Assembly: GCA_023375785.1 (NCBI GenBank)
Contig: SZWC01000845.1
Location: forward strand, 195,055-259,054
Source of the DNA: Penium margaritaceum
Lineage: Eukaryota; Streptophyta; Zygnematophyceae; Desmidiales; Peniaceae
Length of the DNA stretch: 64,000 nt
Reading direction: 5' to 3'
The notes beneath the pieces are model-generated. The model saw only the letters and a list, made by a program, of their open reading frames with translations, was not told where the DNA came from and did no database searches. The number at the start of each line of letters is the position of its first letter. Position 1 is the stretch's first letter. Made by a program: the position numbers and the translations under genes. Positions 11,011 to 22,900 of the stretch are shown in pieces.

Positions 11011-14000
11011 CGAGTAGTTGCCAGTGGTTGCAAGTGGTTGTAAGTGGTTGCGAGTGGTTGCGAGTGGTTGCAAGTAGTTGCGAGTGGTTGCCAACGGTTG
11101 TGAGTGGTTGTGAGTGGTTGCGAGTGGTTGCGAGTGGTTGGGATTGGTTGCGAGTGGTTGTGAGTTGTTGCGAGTGGTTGCGAGTAGTTGCGAGAAGTTG
11201 TGAGTGGTTGTAAGTGGTTGCGAGTGAAGGCAAGTAGTTGCGAGTGGTTGGGAGTGGTTGCGAGTGCTTGGGATTGGTTGCGAGTGGTTGCAAGTGGTTC
11301 TGAGTGGTCGTAAGTGGTTGCAAGTGGTTGTGAGTGGTTGTGAGTGGTTAAGTGTGGTTGCAAGTGGTTGCAAGTGGTTGTGAGTAGTTGCGAGTGGTTG
11401 CTAGTAGTTGCGAGTGGTTGCGAGTGTGGGAGTGGTTGCGAGTGGTTGCGAGTGGTTGCGAGTGATTGCGAGTGGTTGCGAGTGGTTGCAAGTGGTTGCT
11501 AGTGGTTGCGAGTGGTTGGGAGTGGTTACGTGTGGTTGCATGTGGTTGCAAGTGGTTGCTAGTGGTTTGGAGTCGTTTGGAGTAGTTGCGAGTGGTGACG
11601 AGTGGTTGCAAGTGGTTACGAGTGGTTGCGAGTGGTCGCGAGTGGTTGCGAGTGGTTGCGAGTGTTTGCAAGTAATTGTAAGTGATTGCAAGTGGTTGCG
11701 AGTGGTTGCGAGTGATTGTGAGTGGTTGCCAGTGGTTGTCTGTAGTTGGGAGTGGTTGCAAGTGGTTGCAAGTGGATGCGAGTGCTTGCGAGTGTTTGTG
11801 AGTGGTTTCGAGTGGTTGAGTGGTTGCAAGTGGTTGCGAGTGGTTGTGTGTGCTGCTGAGTGGTTCTAAACTGTTGCGAGTCATTGCCACCGGTTGCGAG
11901 TGGTTGCGAGTTGTTACCAGTAGTTTCCATTCGTTGCAAGTGGTTGCAAGTGGGTGTGAGTGGTTGTGAGTGGTTGCGAGTGGTTGCGAGTGCTTGCAAG
12001 TGGTGGTGAGTGGTTGTGAGTAGTTGCGAGTGGTTGTGAGTGGTTGCGAGTGGTTAGGAGTGGTTGCAAGTTGTTGCGAGTGGTTGCAAGCCGTTGTGAG
12101 TGGTTTTGATTGCTTGCAAGTGTTTGGGAGTGCTTGCAAGTGGTTGGCAGTGGTTGCGAGTGGTTGCAAGTGGTTGCAAGTGGTTCCGAGCGGTTCCGAG
12201 AGGTTGCCGGTGGTTGCGATCGGTTACAAGTGGTTGTGAGTGGTTGCAATTGGTTGCGAGTGGTCGCAAGTGGTTGCGAATGGTTGCAAGCGGTTGCGAG
12301 TCATGATGAGATGTTGTGAATTATTGCGAGTGGTTACGAGTGGTTGTAAGTGGTTCTGAGTGGTTGTGAGTAGTTGCAAGTGCTTGCGAGTGGTTGCAAG
12401 TGGTTGCGAATGGTTGTATGTTTATGCAAGTGGTTGCAAGTGGTTGCGAGTGGTTGCGAGTGGTTGCAAGTGGTTGCAAGTGGTTGTGAGTGGTTGCGAG
12501 TGGTTGCGAGTGGTTTTCAGTGGTTGCGAGTGGTTGCAAGTTGTCGCAAGTGGTTGTGAGTGGTTGCGAGTGGTTTTGTGTGGTTGCGAGTGGTTGTGAG
12601 TGGTTAGGAGTGGTTGCGAGTGGTTCCGAGTGGATGCGAGTGGTTGCAAGTGGTTGCGAGTGGTTGTAAGTGGTTGCGGGTGGTTGTGAGTGGTTGCGAG
12701 TAGTTGCGAGTGGATGTATTGGTTGTGAGTGGCTGTGAGTGATTGCGAGTGGTTGCGATTGGTTGCTAGTGGTTGCGAATGGTTGCGAATAGTTGCAAGT
12801 GGTTGCAAGTTGTTGTGAGTGGTTGCGAGTGGTTGCGAGTGGTTGCAAGTGGTTGCAAGTGGTTTTGAGTGGTTGCAGGTGGTTGTGAATGGTTGCGAGT
12901 GGTTCCGAGTTGTTGTGAGTGGTTGCGAGTGGTTGCGTGTGGTAACGCATAGTTGCGAGTGGTTGCAAGTAGTTTCGAGTGGTTGCAAGTGGTTGGAAGT
13001 GGTTGGAAGTGGTCATGAGTGGTTGCGAGTGGGTGCGAATGGTTACGAGTGGTTGTGAGTTGTTGCGAGTGGTTGTGAGTGGTTAGAAGTGGTTGCAAGT
13101 GGTTGCACGTGGTTCCAAGTGGTAGCGACTGGTTGCAAGTGATTGCGAGTGGGTAAGAATTGCGAGTCGTTACGAGTGGTTGTGAGTGGTTGCGAGTGGT
13201 TGCCAGTAGTTGTGAGTGGTTGCCAGTGGTTATGAGTGATTGTGAGTGGTTGCGAGTGGTTGCGAGTTGTTTGCGAGTGGTTGAATGTGGTTGCGCGTGG
13301 TTGCAAGTGGTTGTGAGTGGTTGCAAGTGCTTGGGAGTGGGAGCAAGTGGTTACGAGTGTCTCGGAGTGGTTGCGAGTGTTTGGGATTGGTTGCAAGTGG
13401 TTGCAACTGGTTGCGAGTGATTGCAAGAGGTTGCAAGTGGTTGTGAGTGGTTACAAGTGGTTGCAAGTGGTTGCGAGTGGTTGTTAGTGGTTGCAAATGG
13501 TTACCGGTTGTTGCGAGTGGTTGCGAGTGGTGGTGAGTGGTTCCGAGAAGTTCCGAGTGCTTGCGAGTGGTTGCGAGTGGTTGCGAGTGGTTGGGGGTAG
13601 TTGGAAATGGTTGCAAGTGGTTGCAAGTCGTTGCGAGTGGTTACGAGTTCTTGCGAGTGGTTACGAGTGGTTTCGAGTGGTTACGAGTGGTTGCAAGTGG
13701 TCGTGAGTGGTTGCGAGTGGTTGCAAGTGGTTACGCATGGTTGCGAGTGGTTACAAGTAGGTATGAGTGGTTGCGAGTGGTTCTGTGTGGTTGTGAGTGG
13801 TTGCGAGTGGTTGCGAGTGGTTGCAAGTGGTTGCGAGTGGTTTGGAATGGTTGTGGGTGGGTTTGAGAGGTTACGATTGGTTATGAGTGGCTGCAAGTGG
13901 ATCCGAGTGGCTGCGAGTGGTTGCGAGTGGTTGTGTGTGGCTGCGAGTGGTTGCAAGTCGTTGCAAGTGGTTGCGAGTGCTTGTGAGTGGTTTTGAGTGG

Positions 14001-15224
14001 TTGCGAGTGGTTGCGAGTGACTACGAGTGATTACAAGTGGTTGCGAGAGGTTGCCAATGGTTCTGAGTGGTTGGGAGTGGTTGCGAGCTGATGCAACTGG
14101 TTGTAAGTTATTGCGAGTGGTTGCGAGTCGTTGCAAGTGCTTGCAAGTGGTTGCGAGTGGTTGCGAGTGGTTGCGAGTGGTTGCGAGTGCTTGCGAGTGG
14201 TGGTGAGTGGTTGTGAGTGGTTCCAAGTGGTTGAGAGTGGTTTCAAGTGGTTGCGAGGGGTTGTAAGTGGTTGCAAGTGGTTGCGAATGGTTGCGAGTGG
14301 TTGCGAGTGGTTGCGAGTGGTTTTAAGTGGTTGCAAGTGGTTGTGAGTGGATGTGAGTGGTTGCGAGTGGGTGCGAGTGGTCATGATTGGTTGCAAGTGG
14401 TTGTGAGTGAGTGCGAGTGGTTACGATTGGTAAGGAATGGGTGCAAGTGAATGCAAATGGTTGTGAGTGGTTGTGAGTGGTTCCGAGTGGTTGTGAGTGC
14501 TTGCAAGTGGTTTTGAGTGGTTGTTAGTGGTTGCGAGTGGTTGCAAGTGGTTGTGAGTGGTTGTGCGTGGTTGTGAGTGGTTGCTAGTGTTTGCAAGTGG
14601 TTGTGAGTGGTTGTGAGTGGCTGTGAGTGGTTGCGAGTGGTTGCAAGTGGTTGTGAGTGGTTGCGAGTGGTTGCAAGTGTTTACGAGTGGTGATGAGTAG
14701 TTTTGTCTGGTTGCAAGTGGCGGCGAGTGGTTGCGAGTGGTTGCGAGTGGCTACAAGTGGTTGCAAGTGGTAGCGAGTGGTTGCGAGTGGTTGCAATTCG
14801 TTACGAGTTGTTGGGAGTGGCTGCGAGTGGTTGTGAGTGTTTGCGAGTGGTTGCGAGTGGTTGCGAGTGGTTGCGAGTGGTTGCGAGTGATTGCAAGTGG
14901 TTGTGAGTTGTTGCGAGTGGTTGCAAGTGGTTGCAACTGGTTGCAAGTGCTTTCGAGTGGTTGCAAGTGGTTGTGAGTGGTTGCCAGTGGTTACGAGTGG
15001 TTGTGAGTAGTTGCCAGTGGTTGTGAGTGGTTCCCAGTGGTTGCGAATGGTTGCGAGTGGTTGTAAGTAGTTGCGAGTGGTTCCGAGTGGATGCGAGTGG
15101 TTGTGAGTGGTTTCGAGTGGTTACGCATGGTTGCGAATGGTTCCAAGTGGTTGCGAGTGGTTGCGTGCAGTTGCAAGTGGTTGCAAGGGGTTGCGAGTGC
15201 TTGCGAGTGCTTGCGAGTGGTCAT

Positions 15225-15743
15225 TTATGGTTAATCACCCCTTAAAAATTCACCCTTCATTCAGTGTACATGTCCAAAGTAGTCACTTGGAAGTTTCATG
15301 GTACCTTCGTGGACGTTACGTCACAATTTCATTTTACCAGTTGTCCATAGACAGAATAGTGTAAAATTATTCTTCAACATGGGAAAGAACGTGGAAGGAT
15401 CTCAGTGACGTTTTTACTACCTAATAAAAACCATGGTTTAGCGATTCACAACTCTATCTACTTTTCCCGTGAAAGCACCTATATGTGTACATACACATAA
15501 ACTGTACTACATCTGTAAGTACGTAATAGACGTATTTTTGGACTTGGAAACTCGTCAGACCATTAGACGTTTACGAGGTTCAATGTTCCCTACTCGGGCT
15601 CCCGCTGGACCCTGGTCGAGTGGGGCTCGGTACTGTGCTGACTCGGCAAGTTGCTTCACTGTTTTTTTTTGGGTTTTTCCTTGTCCATGGACAACTAGCG
15701 ACAAGCGTCGTGGTCAATGACTAGCGACAAACGTCGTGGTTGG
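15225..15743. other. Non-repetitive island, left part; no gene recognised
   Basis: Array A1 stops at GAGTGGTCATTTATGG and ordinary mixed-composition sequence follows, up to a run of N. The short open frames here (for example 15469-15720 on the plus strand) resemble nothing I recognise. Near the gap, ACTAGCGACAA(G/A)CGTCGTGGT occurs twice (15694 and 15720), a 26-bp tandem duplication. The island may be an insertion splitting one class-A array: both flanks are class A in the same orientation. No convincing target-site duplication could be found. Confidence 0.75.
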
Positions 15744-16481
15744 NNNNNNNNNNNNNNNNNNNNNNNNNNNNNNNNNNNNNNNNNNNNNNNNNNNNNNNNN
15801 NNNNNNNNNNNNNNNNNNNNNNNNNNNNNNNNNNNNNNNNNNNNNNNNNNNNNNNNNNNNNNNNNNNNNNNNNNNNNNNNNNNNNNNNNNNNNNNNNNNN
15901 NNNNNNNNNNNNNNNNNNNNNNNNNNNNNNNNNNNNNNNNNNNNNNNNNNNNNNNNNNNNNNNNNNNNNNNNNNNNNNNNNNNNNNNNNNNNNNNNNNNN
16001 NNNNNNNNNNNNNNNNNNNNNNNNNNNNNNNNNNNNNNNNNNNNNNNNNNNNNNNNNNNNNNNNNNNNNNNNNNNNNNNNNNNNNNNNNNNNNNNNNNNN
16101 NNNNNNNNNNNNNNNNNNNNNNNNNNNNNNNNNNNNNNNNNNNNNNNNNNNNNNNNNNNNNNNNNNNNNNNNNNNNNNNNNNNNNNNNNNNNNNNNNNNN
16201 NNNNNNNNNNNNNNNNNNNNNNNNNNNNNNNNNNNNNNNNNNNNNNNNNNNNNNNNNNNNNNNNNNNNNNNNNNNNNNNNNNNNNNNNNNNNNNNNNNNN
16301 NNNNNNNNNNNNNNNNNNNNNNNNNNNNNNNNNNNNNNNNNNNNNNNNNNNNNNNNNNNNNNNNNNNNNNNNNNNNNNNNNNNNNNNNNNNNNNNNNNNN
16401 NNNNNNNNNNNNNNNNNNNNNNNNNNNNNNNNNNNNNNNNNNNNNNNNNNNNNNNNNNNNNNNNNNNNNNNNNNNNNNNNN
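15744..16481. other. Assembly gap (738 N)
   Basis: Run of N. It ends directly at an 11-base run of C, so a homopolymer probably stopped the assembly. Confidence 0.99.
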
Positions 16482-16663
16482 CCCCCCCCCCCAAAGGGTA
16501 AAGTGTATTGGGGGAGTGTCTATGGTAAGTGTATCTGATGGACACGTAAAAAATACACTAAGTGTATTGTACACTTAGTGTATTCAAGTATCGGTTCTCC
16601 AATACACTCCCCAGCTACACCACCACAATACACTCGCCACTTCGAGGGGGGGGGGGGAGGGGG
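16482..16663. repeat. Foldback structure bounded by a C-run and a G-run
   Basis: The segment begins with 11 C (16482-16492) and ends with 12 G, an A and 5 G (16646-16663), so the ends can pair. Between them the motif AGTGTATT or its complement AATACACT recurs at least six times, in both orientations. Imperfect arms surround a perfect central inverted repeat. This resembles a small foldback or MITE-like element, or a hairpin-forming repeat. No transposase or target duplication is visible, and the left end abuts the gap, so its full extent is unknown. Confidence 0.6.
16552..16584. repeat. Perfect inverted repeat, 15-bp arms, 3-bp loop
   Basis: AATACACTAAGTGTA at 16552-16566 is followed by TTG and then its exact reverse complement TACACTTAGTGTATT at 16570-16584. 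Each arm is itself nearly palindromic. It can form a cruciform or hairpin at the centre of the foldback segment. Confidence 0.93.
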
Positions 16664-17015
16664 TAGCACCGACGATGGATTCTGCAGCAATGGCAAATGT
16701 ATGCTTGTTTTGAAGGTTGTTTGCTTTTGTATTCGGCAATACAGAAAGTAAATACCCAATTTACAGAGATAACCAATCAGAAAGTATGAAGACATAAATA
16801 CGTCTACTATACATCAACACTGCAATATCACATTACATTTTTTTCCTAGCTAAAAAATTGAACTAGTTTTCACAAGGCATAAGTATCAGATACATAACTT
16901 CCCAAGTGAATGGAATATGAATACCCTCCTAGGCAACTTCATGGAAATTTCCCTATAGTCCATACCCAGTACACTAGATGTGCTGTGTATAAAACGCCCT
17001 TCATTAACCACACCT
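16664..17015. other. Non-repetitive island, right part; no gene recognised
   Basis: About 350 bp of AT-rich single-copy-looking sequence between the G-run and the start of array A2. No coding, RNA or transposon signature is recognised. The left border of the island has TGGTTAAT (about 15232) and the right border has ATTAACCA (about 17003). This weak 8-bp inverted match could be terminal but is short enough to be chance. Confidence 0.6.
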
Positions 17016-17900
17016 CCGAGTGGTTACGAGTGGTTGTGAGTGGCTGCGAGTGGTTGCGAGTGGTTGGAAGTTGTTGCAAGTGGTTGCAAGTGATTTCGAG
17101 TGGTTGCAAGTGATTGCGAGTGGTTGCGATTGGTTGCAAGTGGTTGCCAGTGGTTGCGAGTGGTTACGAGGGGCTGCGAGTGGTTGCGAGTGGTTACGAG
17201 TGGTTGCAAGCAGTTACAAGTGTTTGCGAGTGGTTCTGATTGGTTGTGAATGCTTGCAAGTGGTTGCTAGTGGTTTCAAGAGAGTGCGAGTGCTGGCAAG
17301 TGGGTGCCAGTGGTTACAAGTGGTTGCGAGTGGTTGCAAGTGGTTTTGAGTGGTTGCGAGTGGTTGTGAGTGGTTGCGAGTGGTTGAGAGTGGTTGCGAG
17401 TTGTTGCGAGTGGTTGCGAGTGGTTGCAAGTGGTTGCAAGTGGTTGCAACTGGTTGTGAATGGTTGCGAGAGGTTGCATATAGGTGCAAGTGGTTGGAAG
17501 TGAATCTGAGTGGTTGCGTGTGGTTGTGAGTGTTTGCAAGTTGTTGCGATTGCTTGCAAGTGGTTGCGAGTGGTTGCCAGTGGTTACCATTGGTTGCAAG
17601 TGGTTGCAAGTAGTTGCGATTGGTTGCAAGTGGTTGTGAGTGGTTGCGAGTGGTTCCAAGTGGTTGCGAGTTGTTGCAAGTGGTTGCATGAGGTTGTGAG
17701 TGGTTGCGAGTGGTTGCGAGTGGTTGCGAGGGGTTACGAGTGGTTGCGAGTGGTTACAAGTTGTTTTGAGTGGTTGTGGGTGGTTGCGAGTGGTTGTGAG
17801 TGATTGCAAGTTGTTGTGAGTGGTTGTGAGTGGTTGCAAGTGGTTGCAAGTGGTTGTGAGTGGTTGCAAGTGGTTGCGAGTGGTTGGGATTCGTTGCAAG

Positions 17901-18140
17901 TGGTTGCGAGTGGTTGCGAGTGGTTGTAAGTGCTTGCAAGTAGTTGTGAGTGCTTATAAGTGGTTGCGACTGGTTGCGAGTTGTTGCGAGAGGTTGCAAG
18001 TGGTTGTGAGTGGTTGCAAGTGGTTGCGAGTGGTTGCGAGTGGTTGTAAGTGCTTGCAAGTAGTTGTGAGTGCTTATAAGTGGTTGCGACTGGTTGCGAG
18101 TTGTTGCGAGAGGTTGCAAGTGGTTGTGAGTGGTTGAGAG
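17901..18140 (+). repeat. 120-bp duplication in A2
   Basis: The 60-bp blocks starting at 17941 and 18061 are identical, including the marker GTGCTTATAAGTGGTTGCGA. The period is 120 bp and two copies are present. Related to the 70-bp duplication near 9301-9430 in A1. Confidence 0.92.
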
Positions 18141-19710
18141 TGGTTGCGAGTGGTTGCGTGGTTGCAAGTGGTTCTGAGTGGTTGTGAGTGGTTGCAAGTA
18201 GTTGGAAGTGGTTGCAAGTGGTTGCGAGTGGTTGCAAACGGTTGCGAGTGGATGCGTATAGTTGCAAGTGATTGAGAGTGGTTGTGAGTAGTTGCGCGTG
18301 GTTGCGAATGTTTGCAAGTGGTTGCGAGAACTTGCAAGTGGTTGCGAGTGGTTGCAAGTGGTTGCCAGTGGTTGCAAGTTGTTGCGAGTGGTTGCCAGTG
18401 GTTGCCAGTGGTTGCCAGTGGTTGCGTGTCGTTGCGACTGGTCGCAAGTGGTTGTGAGTGGTTGCGAGTGGTTGCAAGTGGTTGCTAGTGGTTGCAAGTG
18501 GTTGCAAAAGGTTGCAAGAGGTTGCAAGTTGTTGCAAGTGGTTGTGAGTGATTACGAGTGCTTGTGAGTGGTTGCAAGTGGTTGTGAGTGGTTGTGAGTT
18601 GTTGCGAGTTGTTGTGAGTGCTTGCAAGTGGTTGTGAGTGGTTGTAAGTGGTTCCAAGTGGTTGTAAGCGGTTGCAAGTGGTTGCTAGTGATTGCAAGTG
18701 CTTGCATTGGGTTGCAAATGGTTGCGAGTGGTTGTGAATGGTTCCGAGTAGTCGCAAGTGGTTGCAAGTGGTTGCGAGTGGTTGCGAGGGGTTTTGAGTG
18801 GTTGCGATTTGTTGCGAGTGGTTGCAAGTGGTTCTACGTGGTTGCATGTGGTTGCGAGTGGTTGCCAGTGGTTGCACATGGTTGCCAGTGGTGGCGAGTG
18901 GTTGCGAGTGGTTGTGAGTGGTTGCGAGTGGTTCCGAGTGGTCGCAAATGGTTGAGAGTCGTTGTGACTGGTTGCAAGTGGTTGAAAGTGGTTGCGGGTT
19001 TTTGCGAGTAGTTACGAGTAGTTGTGTGTGGTTGCGAGTAGTTTCAAGTTGTTGTGTGCGGTTGTGAGGGGTTGCGAGTGGTTGCGAGTGCTTGTAAGTT
19101 GTTGTGATTGATTGTGAGTGGTTGCGAGTGGTTGCATGTGGTTGCGAGTGGTTGCGAGTGGTTGCGAGTGGTTGCGAGTGGTTGGGACTGGTTGTGAGTG
19201 GTTGCAAGTGGTTGCGAGTGGTTGCGAGTGGTTGCGAGTGGTTGCGAGTGGTTGCGAGTGGTTGTGAGTGGTTGTGAGTGGTTGTGAGTGGATGCGAGTG
19301 GTTGCGAGTGGTTGCGAGTGGTTGCAAGTGGTTGCAAGTGGTTGTGAGTGGTTGTGAGTGGTTGTAAGTGGTTGTGAGTGGTTGTGAGTGGTTGCGAGTG
19401 GTTGCAAGTGGTTGTGAGTGGTTGCGAGTGGTTGTGAGAGGTTGCATGTTCTTGTTAGTGGGAGTGAGTGATGTTGAGTGGATGCAAGTGGTTGCAATTG
19501 GTTGTGAGTGGTTGTGAGAGGTTGTGAGTGGATGCGAGTGGTTGCGAGTGGTTGCGAGTGGCTGCAAGTGGTTGAAAGTGGTTCCAAGTGGTTGCAAGTG
19601 GTTGCAAGAGGTTGTAAGTGGTTGCAAGTGGTTACGACTGGTTGTAAGTGGTTGTGAGTGGTTGCAAGTGGTTGCGAGTGGTTGCGAGTGGTTGCAAGTT
19701 GTTGCGAGTG

Positions 19711-19945
19711 GTTGCGAGTGATTGCGAGTGGTTGCGAGTGATTGCGAGTGGTTGCGAGTGATTGCGAGTGGTTGCGAGTGATTGCGAGTGGTTGCGAGTG
19801 ATTGCGAGTGGTTGCGAGTGATTGCGAGTGGTTGCGAGTGATTGCGAGTGGTTGCGAGTGATTGCGAGTGGTTGCGAGTGATTGCGAGTGGTTGCGAGTG
19901 ATTGCGAGTGGTTGCGAGTGATTGCGAGTGGTTGCGAGTGATTGC
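19711..19945 (+). repeat. Homogeneous 20-bp dimer repeat, about 11-12 copies
   Basis: GTTGCGAGTG alternates strictly with ATTGCGAGTG, giving a 20-bp dimer that repeats without visible differences. Flanking A2 units are diverged, so this is a local, probably recent expansion. Confidence 0.95.
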
Positions 19946-22900
19946 AACTGGTTGGGAGTGGTTGCGACTGGTTACGAGTGGTTGCGAGGGGCTGCAAGTG
20001 GTTACGAGTGCTTGGGAGTGGTTGCAAGTGGTTGCGAGTGGTTGCAAGTGGTTGCGAGTGGTTGCGAGTGATTGCGAGTGGTTACGAGTGGTTGCGAGTG
20101 GTTGCAAGTAGTTGCGAGTGGTTGCCAACGGTTGTGAGTGGTTGTGAGTGGTTGTGAGTGGTTGCCAGTGGTTGGGAGTGGTTGCAAGTGGTTGTGAGTT
20201 GCTTGCGAGTGGTTGCGAGTAGTTGCAAGACGTTGTGAGTGGTTGTAAGTGGTTGCGAGTGAAGGCGAGGGGTTGCGAGTGGTTGGGAGTGGTTACGAGT
20301 GCTTGGGATTGGTTGCGAGTGGTTGCAAGTGGTTGTGAGTGGTTATGAGTGGTTGCAAGTGGTTGTGAGTGGTTGTGAGTGGTTGCGAGTGGTTGCGAGT
20401 GGTTGCGAGTGGTTGCGAGTGGTTGCTAGTGGTTGCGAGTGGTTGCGAGTGGTTACGTGTGGTTGCAAGTCGTTGCAAGTCGTTGCTAGTGGTTTGGGTC
20501 GTTTTGAGTGGTTGCAAGTGGTCACGAGTGGTTGCGAGTGGTTACGAGTGGTTGCGAGTGGTTGCGAGTGGTTAGGAGTGGTCGCAAGTGGTTGCGAGTG
20601 GTTGCGAGTGTTTGCAAGTAGTTATAAGTGATTGCATGTGGTTGCGAGGGGTTGCGAGTGATTGTGAGTGGTTGCCAGTGGTTGTTAGTAGTTGCGAGTG
20701 GTTGCAAGTGGTTGCAAGTGGTTGCGAGTGCTTGCTAGTGGTTGTGAGTGGTTTCGAGTGGTTGAGTGGTTGCAAGTGGTTGTGAGTCGTTGTGCGTGCT
20801 GTTGAGTGGTTGTAAACTGTTGCGAGTCATTGCCACCGGTTGCGAGTGGTTGCGAGTGGTTACCAGTGGTTTCCATTTGTTGCGAGAGGTTGCAAGTGGC
20901 TGTGAGTGGTTGTGAATGGTTGCGAGTGGTTGCGAGTGCTTGCAAGTGGTGGTGAGTGGTTGTGAGTAGTTGCGAGTGGTTGTGAGTGGTTGCGAGTGGT
21001 CACAAGTGGTTGCAAGTTGTTGCGAGTGGTTGCAAGTGGTTGTGAGTGGTTTCGAGTGCTTGAAAGTGTTTGGGAGTGCTCGCGAGTAGTTGCAAATGGT
21101 TGCAAGTGGTTGCGAGTCATGATGAGTTGTTTGAGTGATTGCGAATGGTTACAAGTGGTTGTAAGTGGTTCTGAGTGGTTGTGAGTGGTTGCAAGTGCTT
21201 GCGAGTGGTTGCAAGTGGTTTCTAATGGTTGTAAGTTATTGCAAGTGGTTGCGAGTGGTTGCACGTCATTGCGAATCCTTGTGAGTGGTTGTGAGTGGTT
21301 GCCAGTGGTTGCGAGTGTTTGCGGGTGGTTGCGAGTGGTTGCATGTGGTTACCAGTGGTTGCGACTGGTTGCAAGTGGTTGCAAGTGGTTGTGAGTGGTT
21401 GCGAGTGGTTGCGAGTGGTTGTCAGTGGTTACGAGTGGTTGCAAGTTGTTGCAAGTGGTTGTGAGTGGTTGCGAGTGGTTTTGTGTGGTTGTGAGTGGTT
21501 TCGAGTGGTTCCGAGTCGCTGCGAGTGGTTGCAAGTGGTTGCGAGTGGTTGTATGTGGTTGCGGGTGGTTGCGATTGGTTGTAAGTAGTTGCGAGTGGGT
21601 GCGATTGGTTGTGAGTGGTTGTGAGTGATTGCAAGTGGTTGCGAGTGGTTGCTAGTGGTTGCGAGTGGTTACGAATTGTTGCAAGTGGTTCCGAGTTGTT
21701 GCGAGTGGTTGCGAGTGGTTCCGAGTGGTTGTAAGTGGATTTGAGTGGTTGCAGGTGGTTATGAGTGGTTGCGAGTGGTTACGAGTGGTTGAGATTGGTT
21801 GCGAGTCGTTGTGAGTGGTTTATGAGTGGTTGTAAGTGGTTGCGAGTAGTTCTGAGTGCTTGCGACTGGTTGCGAGTGGTTGCGTGTGGTTACGCATAGT
21901 TGCGAGTGGTTGCAAGTTGTTACAAGTGGTTGCAAGTGGTTGCAAGTGGTTGCAAGTGGTCGTGAGTGGTTGCCAGTGGGTGTGAGTGGATACGAGTGGT
22001 TGTGAGCGGCTGCGAGTGGTTGCGAGTGGTTGGAAGTGGTTGCAAGTGGTTGCACGTGCTTCCAAGTGAAAGCGACTGGTTGCAAGTGATTGCGAGTGGT
22101 TGCGAGTGGTTGCGAGTTGTTATGAGTGGTTGTGAGTGGTTGCGAGCGGTTGCCAGTAGTTGCGAGTGGTTGCCAGTGGTTATGAGTGATTGTGAGTGGT
22201 TGCGAGTGGTTGCGAGTTGTTTGCAAGTGGGTGCAAGTGGTTTCGCGTGGTTGCAAGTGGTTGTGACTGGTTGCAAGTGGTTGCGAGTAGGAGCAAGTGG
22301 TTACGAGTGTCTGGGAGTGGTTGCGAGTGTTTGGGATTGGTTGCAAGTGGTTGCGAGTGAATGCGAGTGATTGTGAGAGGTTGAAAGTGGTTGTGAGTGG
22401 TTGCGAGTGGTTGTGAGTGGTTGTGAGTGGTTACCTATTGTTGCGAGTGGTTGCGAGTGGTCGTGAGTGGTTGTGAGAAGTTACGAATGGTTGCTAGTGG
22501 TTGCGAGTGGTTGCGAGTGGTTGGGAGTAGTTGGAAATAGTTGCAAGTGGTTGCGAGTCGTTGCGAGTGGTTACGAGTTCTTACGAGTGGTTACGAGTGG
22601 TTTCGAGTGGTTACGAGTGGTTGAAAGTGGTTGTGAGTGGTTCCGAGTGGTTGCAACTCGTTGCGCATGGTTGCGAGTGGTTACAAGTAGTTACGAGTGG
22701 TTGCGAGTGGTTCTGTGTGGTTTTGAGTGGCTGCGAGTGGTTGCGAGTTGTTGCAAGTGGTTACGAGTGGTTTGGAATGGTTGCAAGTGGGTTTAAGAGG
22801 TTACGAGTGGTTACGAGTGGCTGCGAGTGGATCCGAATGGCTGCGAGTGGTTGCGAGTGGTCGTGAATGGCTGCGAGTGGTTGCAAGTGGTTGCAAGTGG

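Larger units (their letters stand above)
1..15224 (+). repeat. Array A1: 10-bp minisatellite, unit AGTGGTTGCG
   Basis: An essentially uninterrupted tandem array of about 1,500 units of AGTGGTTGCG and close variants. The plus strand is G/T-rich. The commonest variants are AGTGGTTGCA, AGTGGTTGTG and AGTGGTTACG, that is, CG changed to CA or TG, plus sporadic substitutions. Phase is kept over long stretches with rare 1-3 bp slips. The unit has no stop codon in most frames, so long open frames occur on both strands with decapeptide periodicity; these are by-products, not genes. The array starts beyond the left edge and ends where the repeat stops abruptly at about 15224. It contains several local higher-order repeats, listed separately. 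Confidence 0.97.

Noticed and set aside
1-15224. Long open frames on both strands encoding periodic peptides (VVASGCEWLR-like and NHSQPLATTR-like)
   Set aside because: They follow from a 10-bp unit that lacks stops in most frames and appear in overlapping frames on both strands. No start context, codon bias or non-repetitive domain supports a gene.
15714-16578. Open frames across the 738-N gap
   Set aside because: They consist almost wholly of unknown residues and exist only because N codons contain no stops.
15225-17015. Terminal inverted repeats of a transposon (TGGTTAAT left, ATTAACCA right)
   Set aside because: Only 8 bp, not at the exact array borders, no target duplication, and an unsequenced interior. 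Kept as a remark rather than a call.
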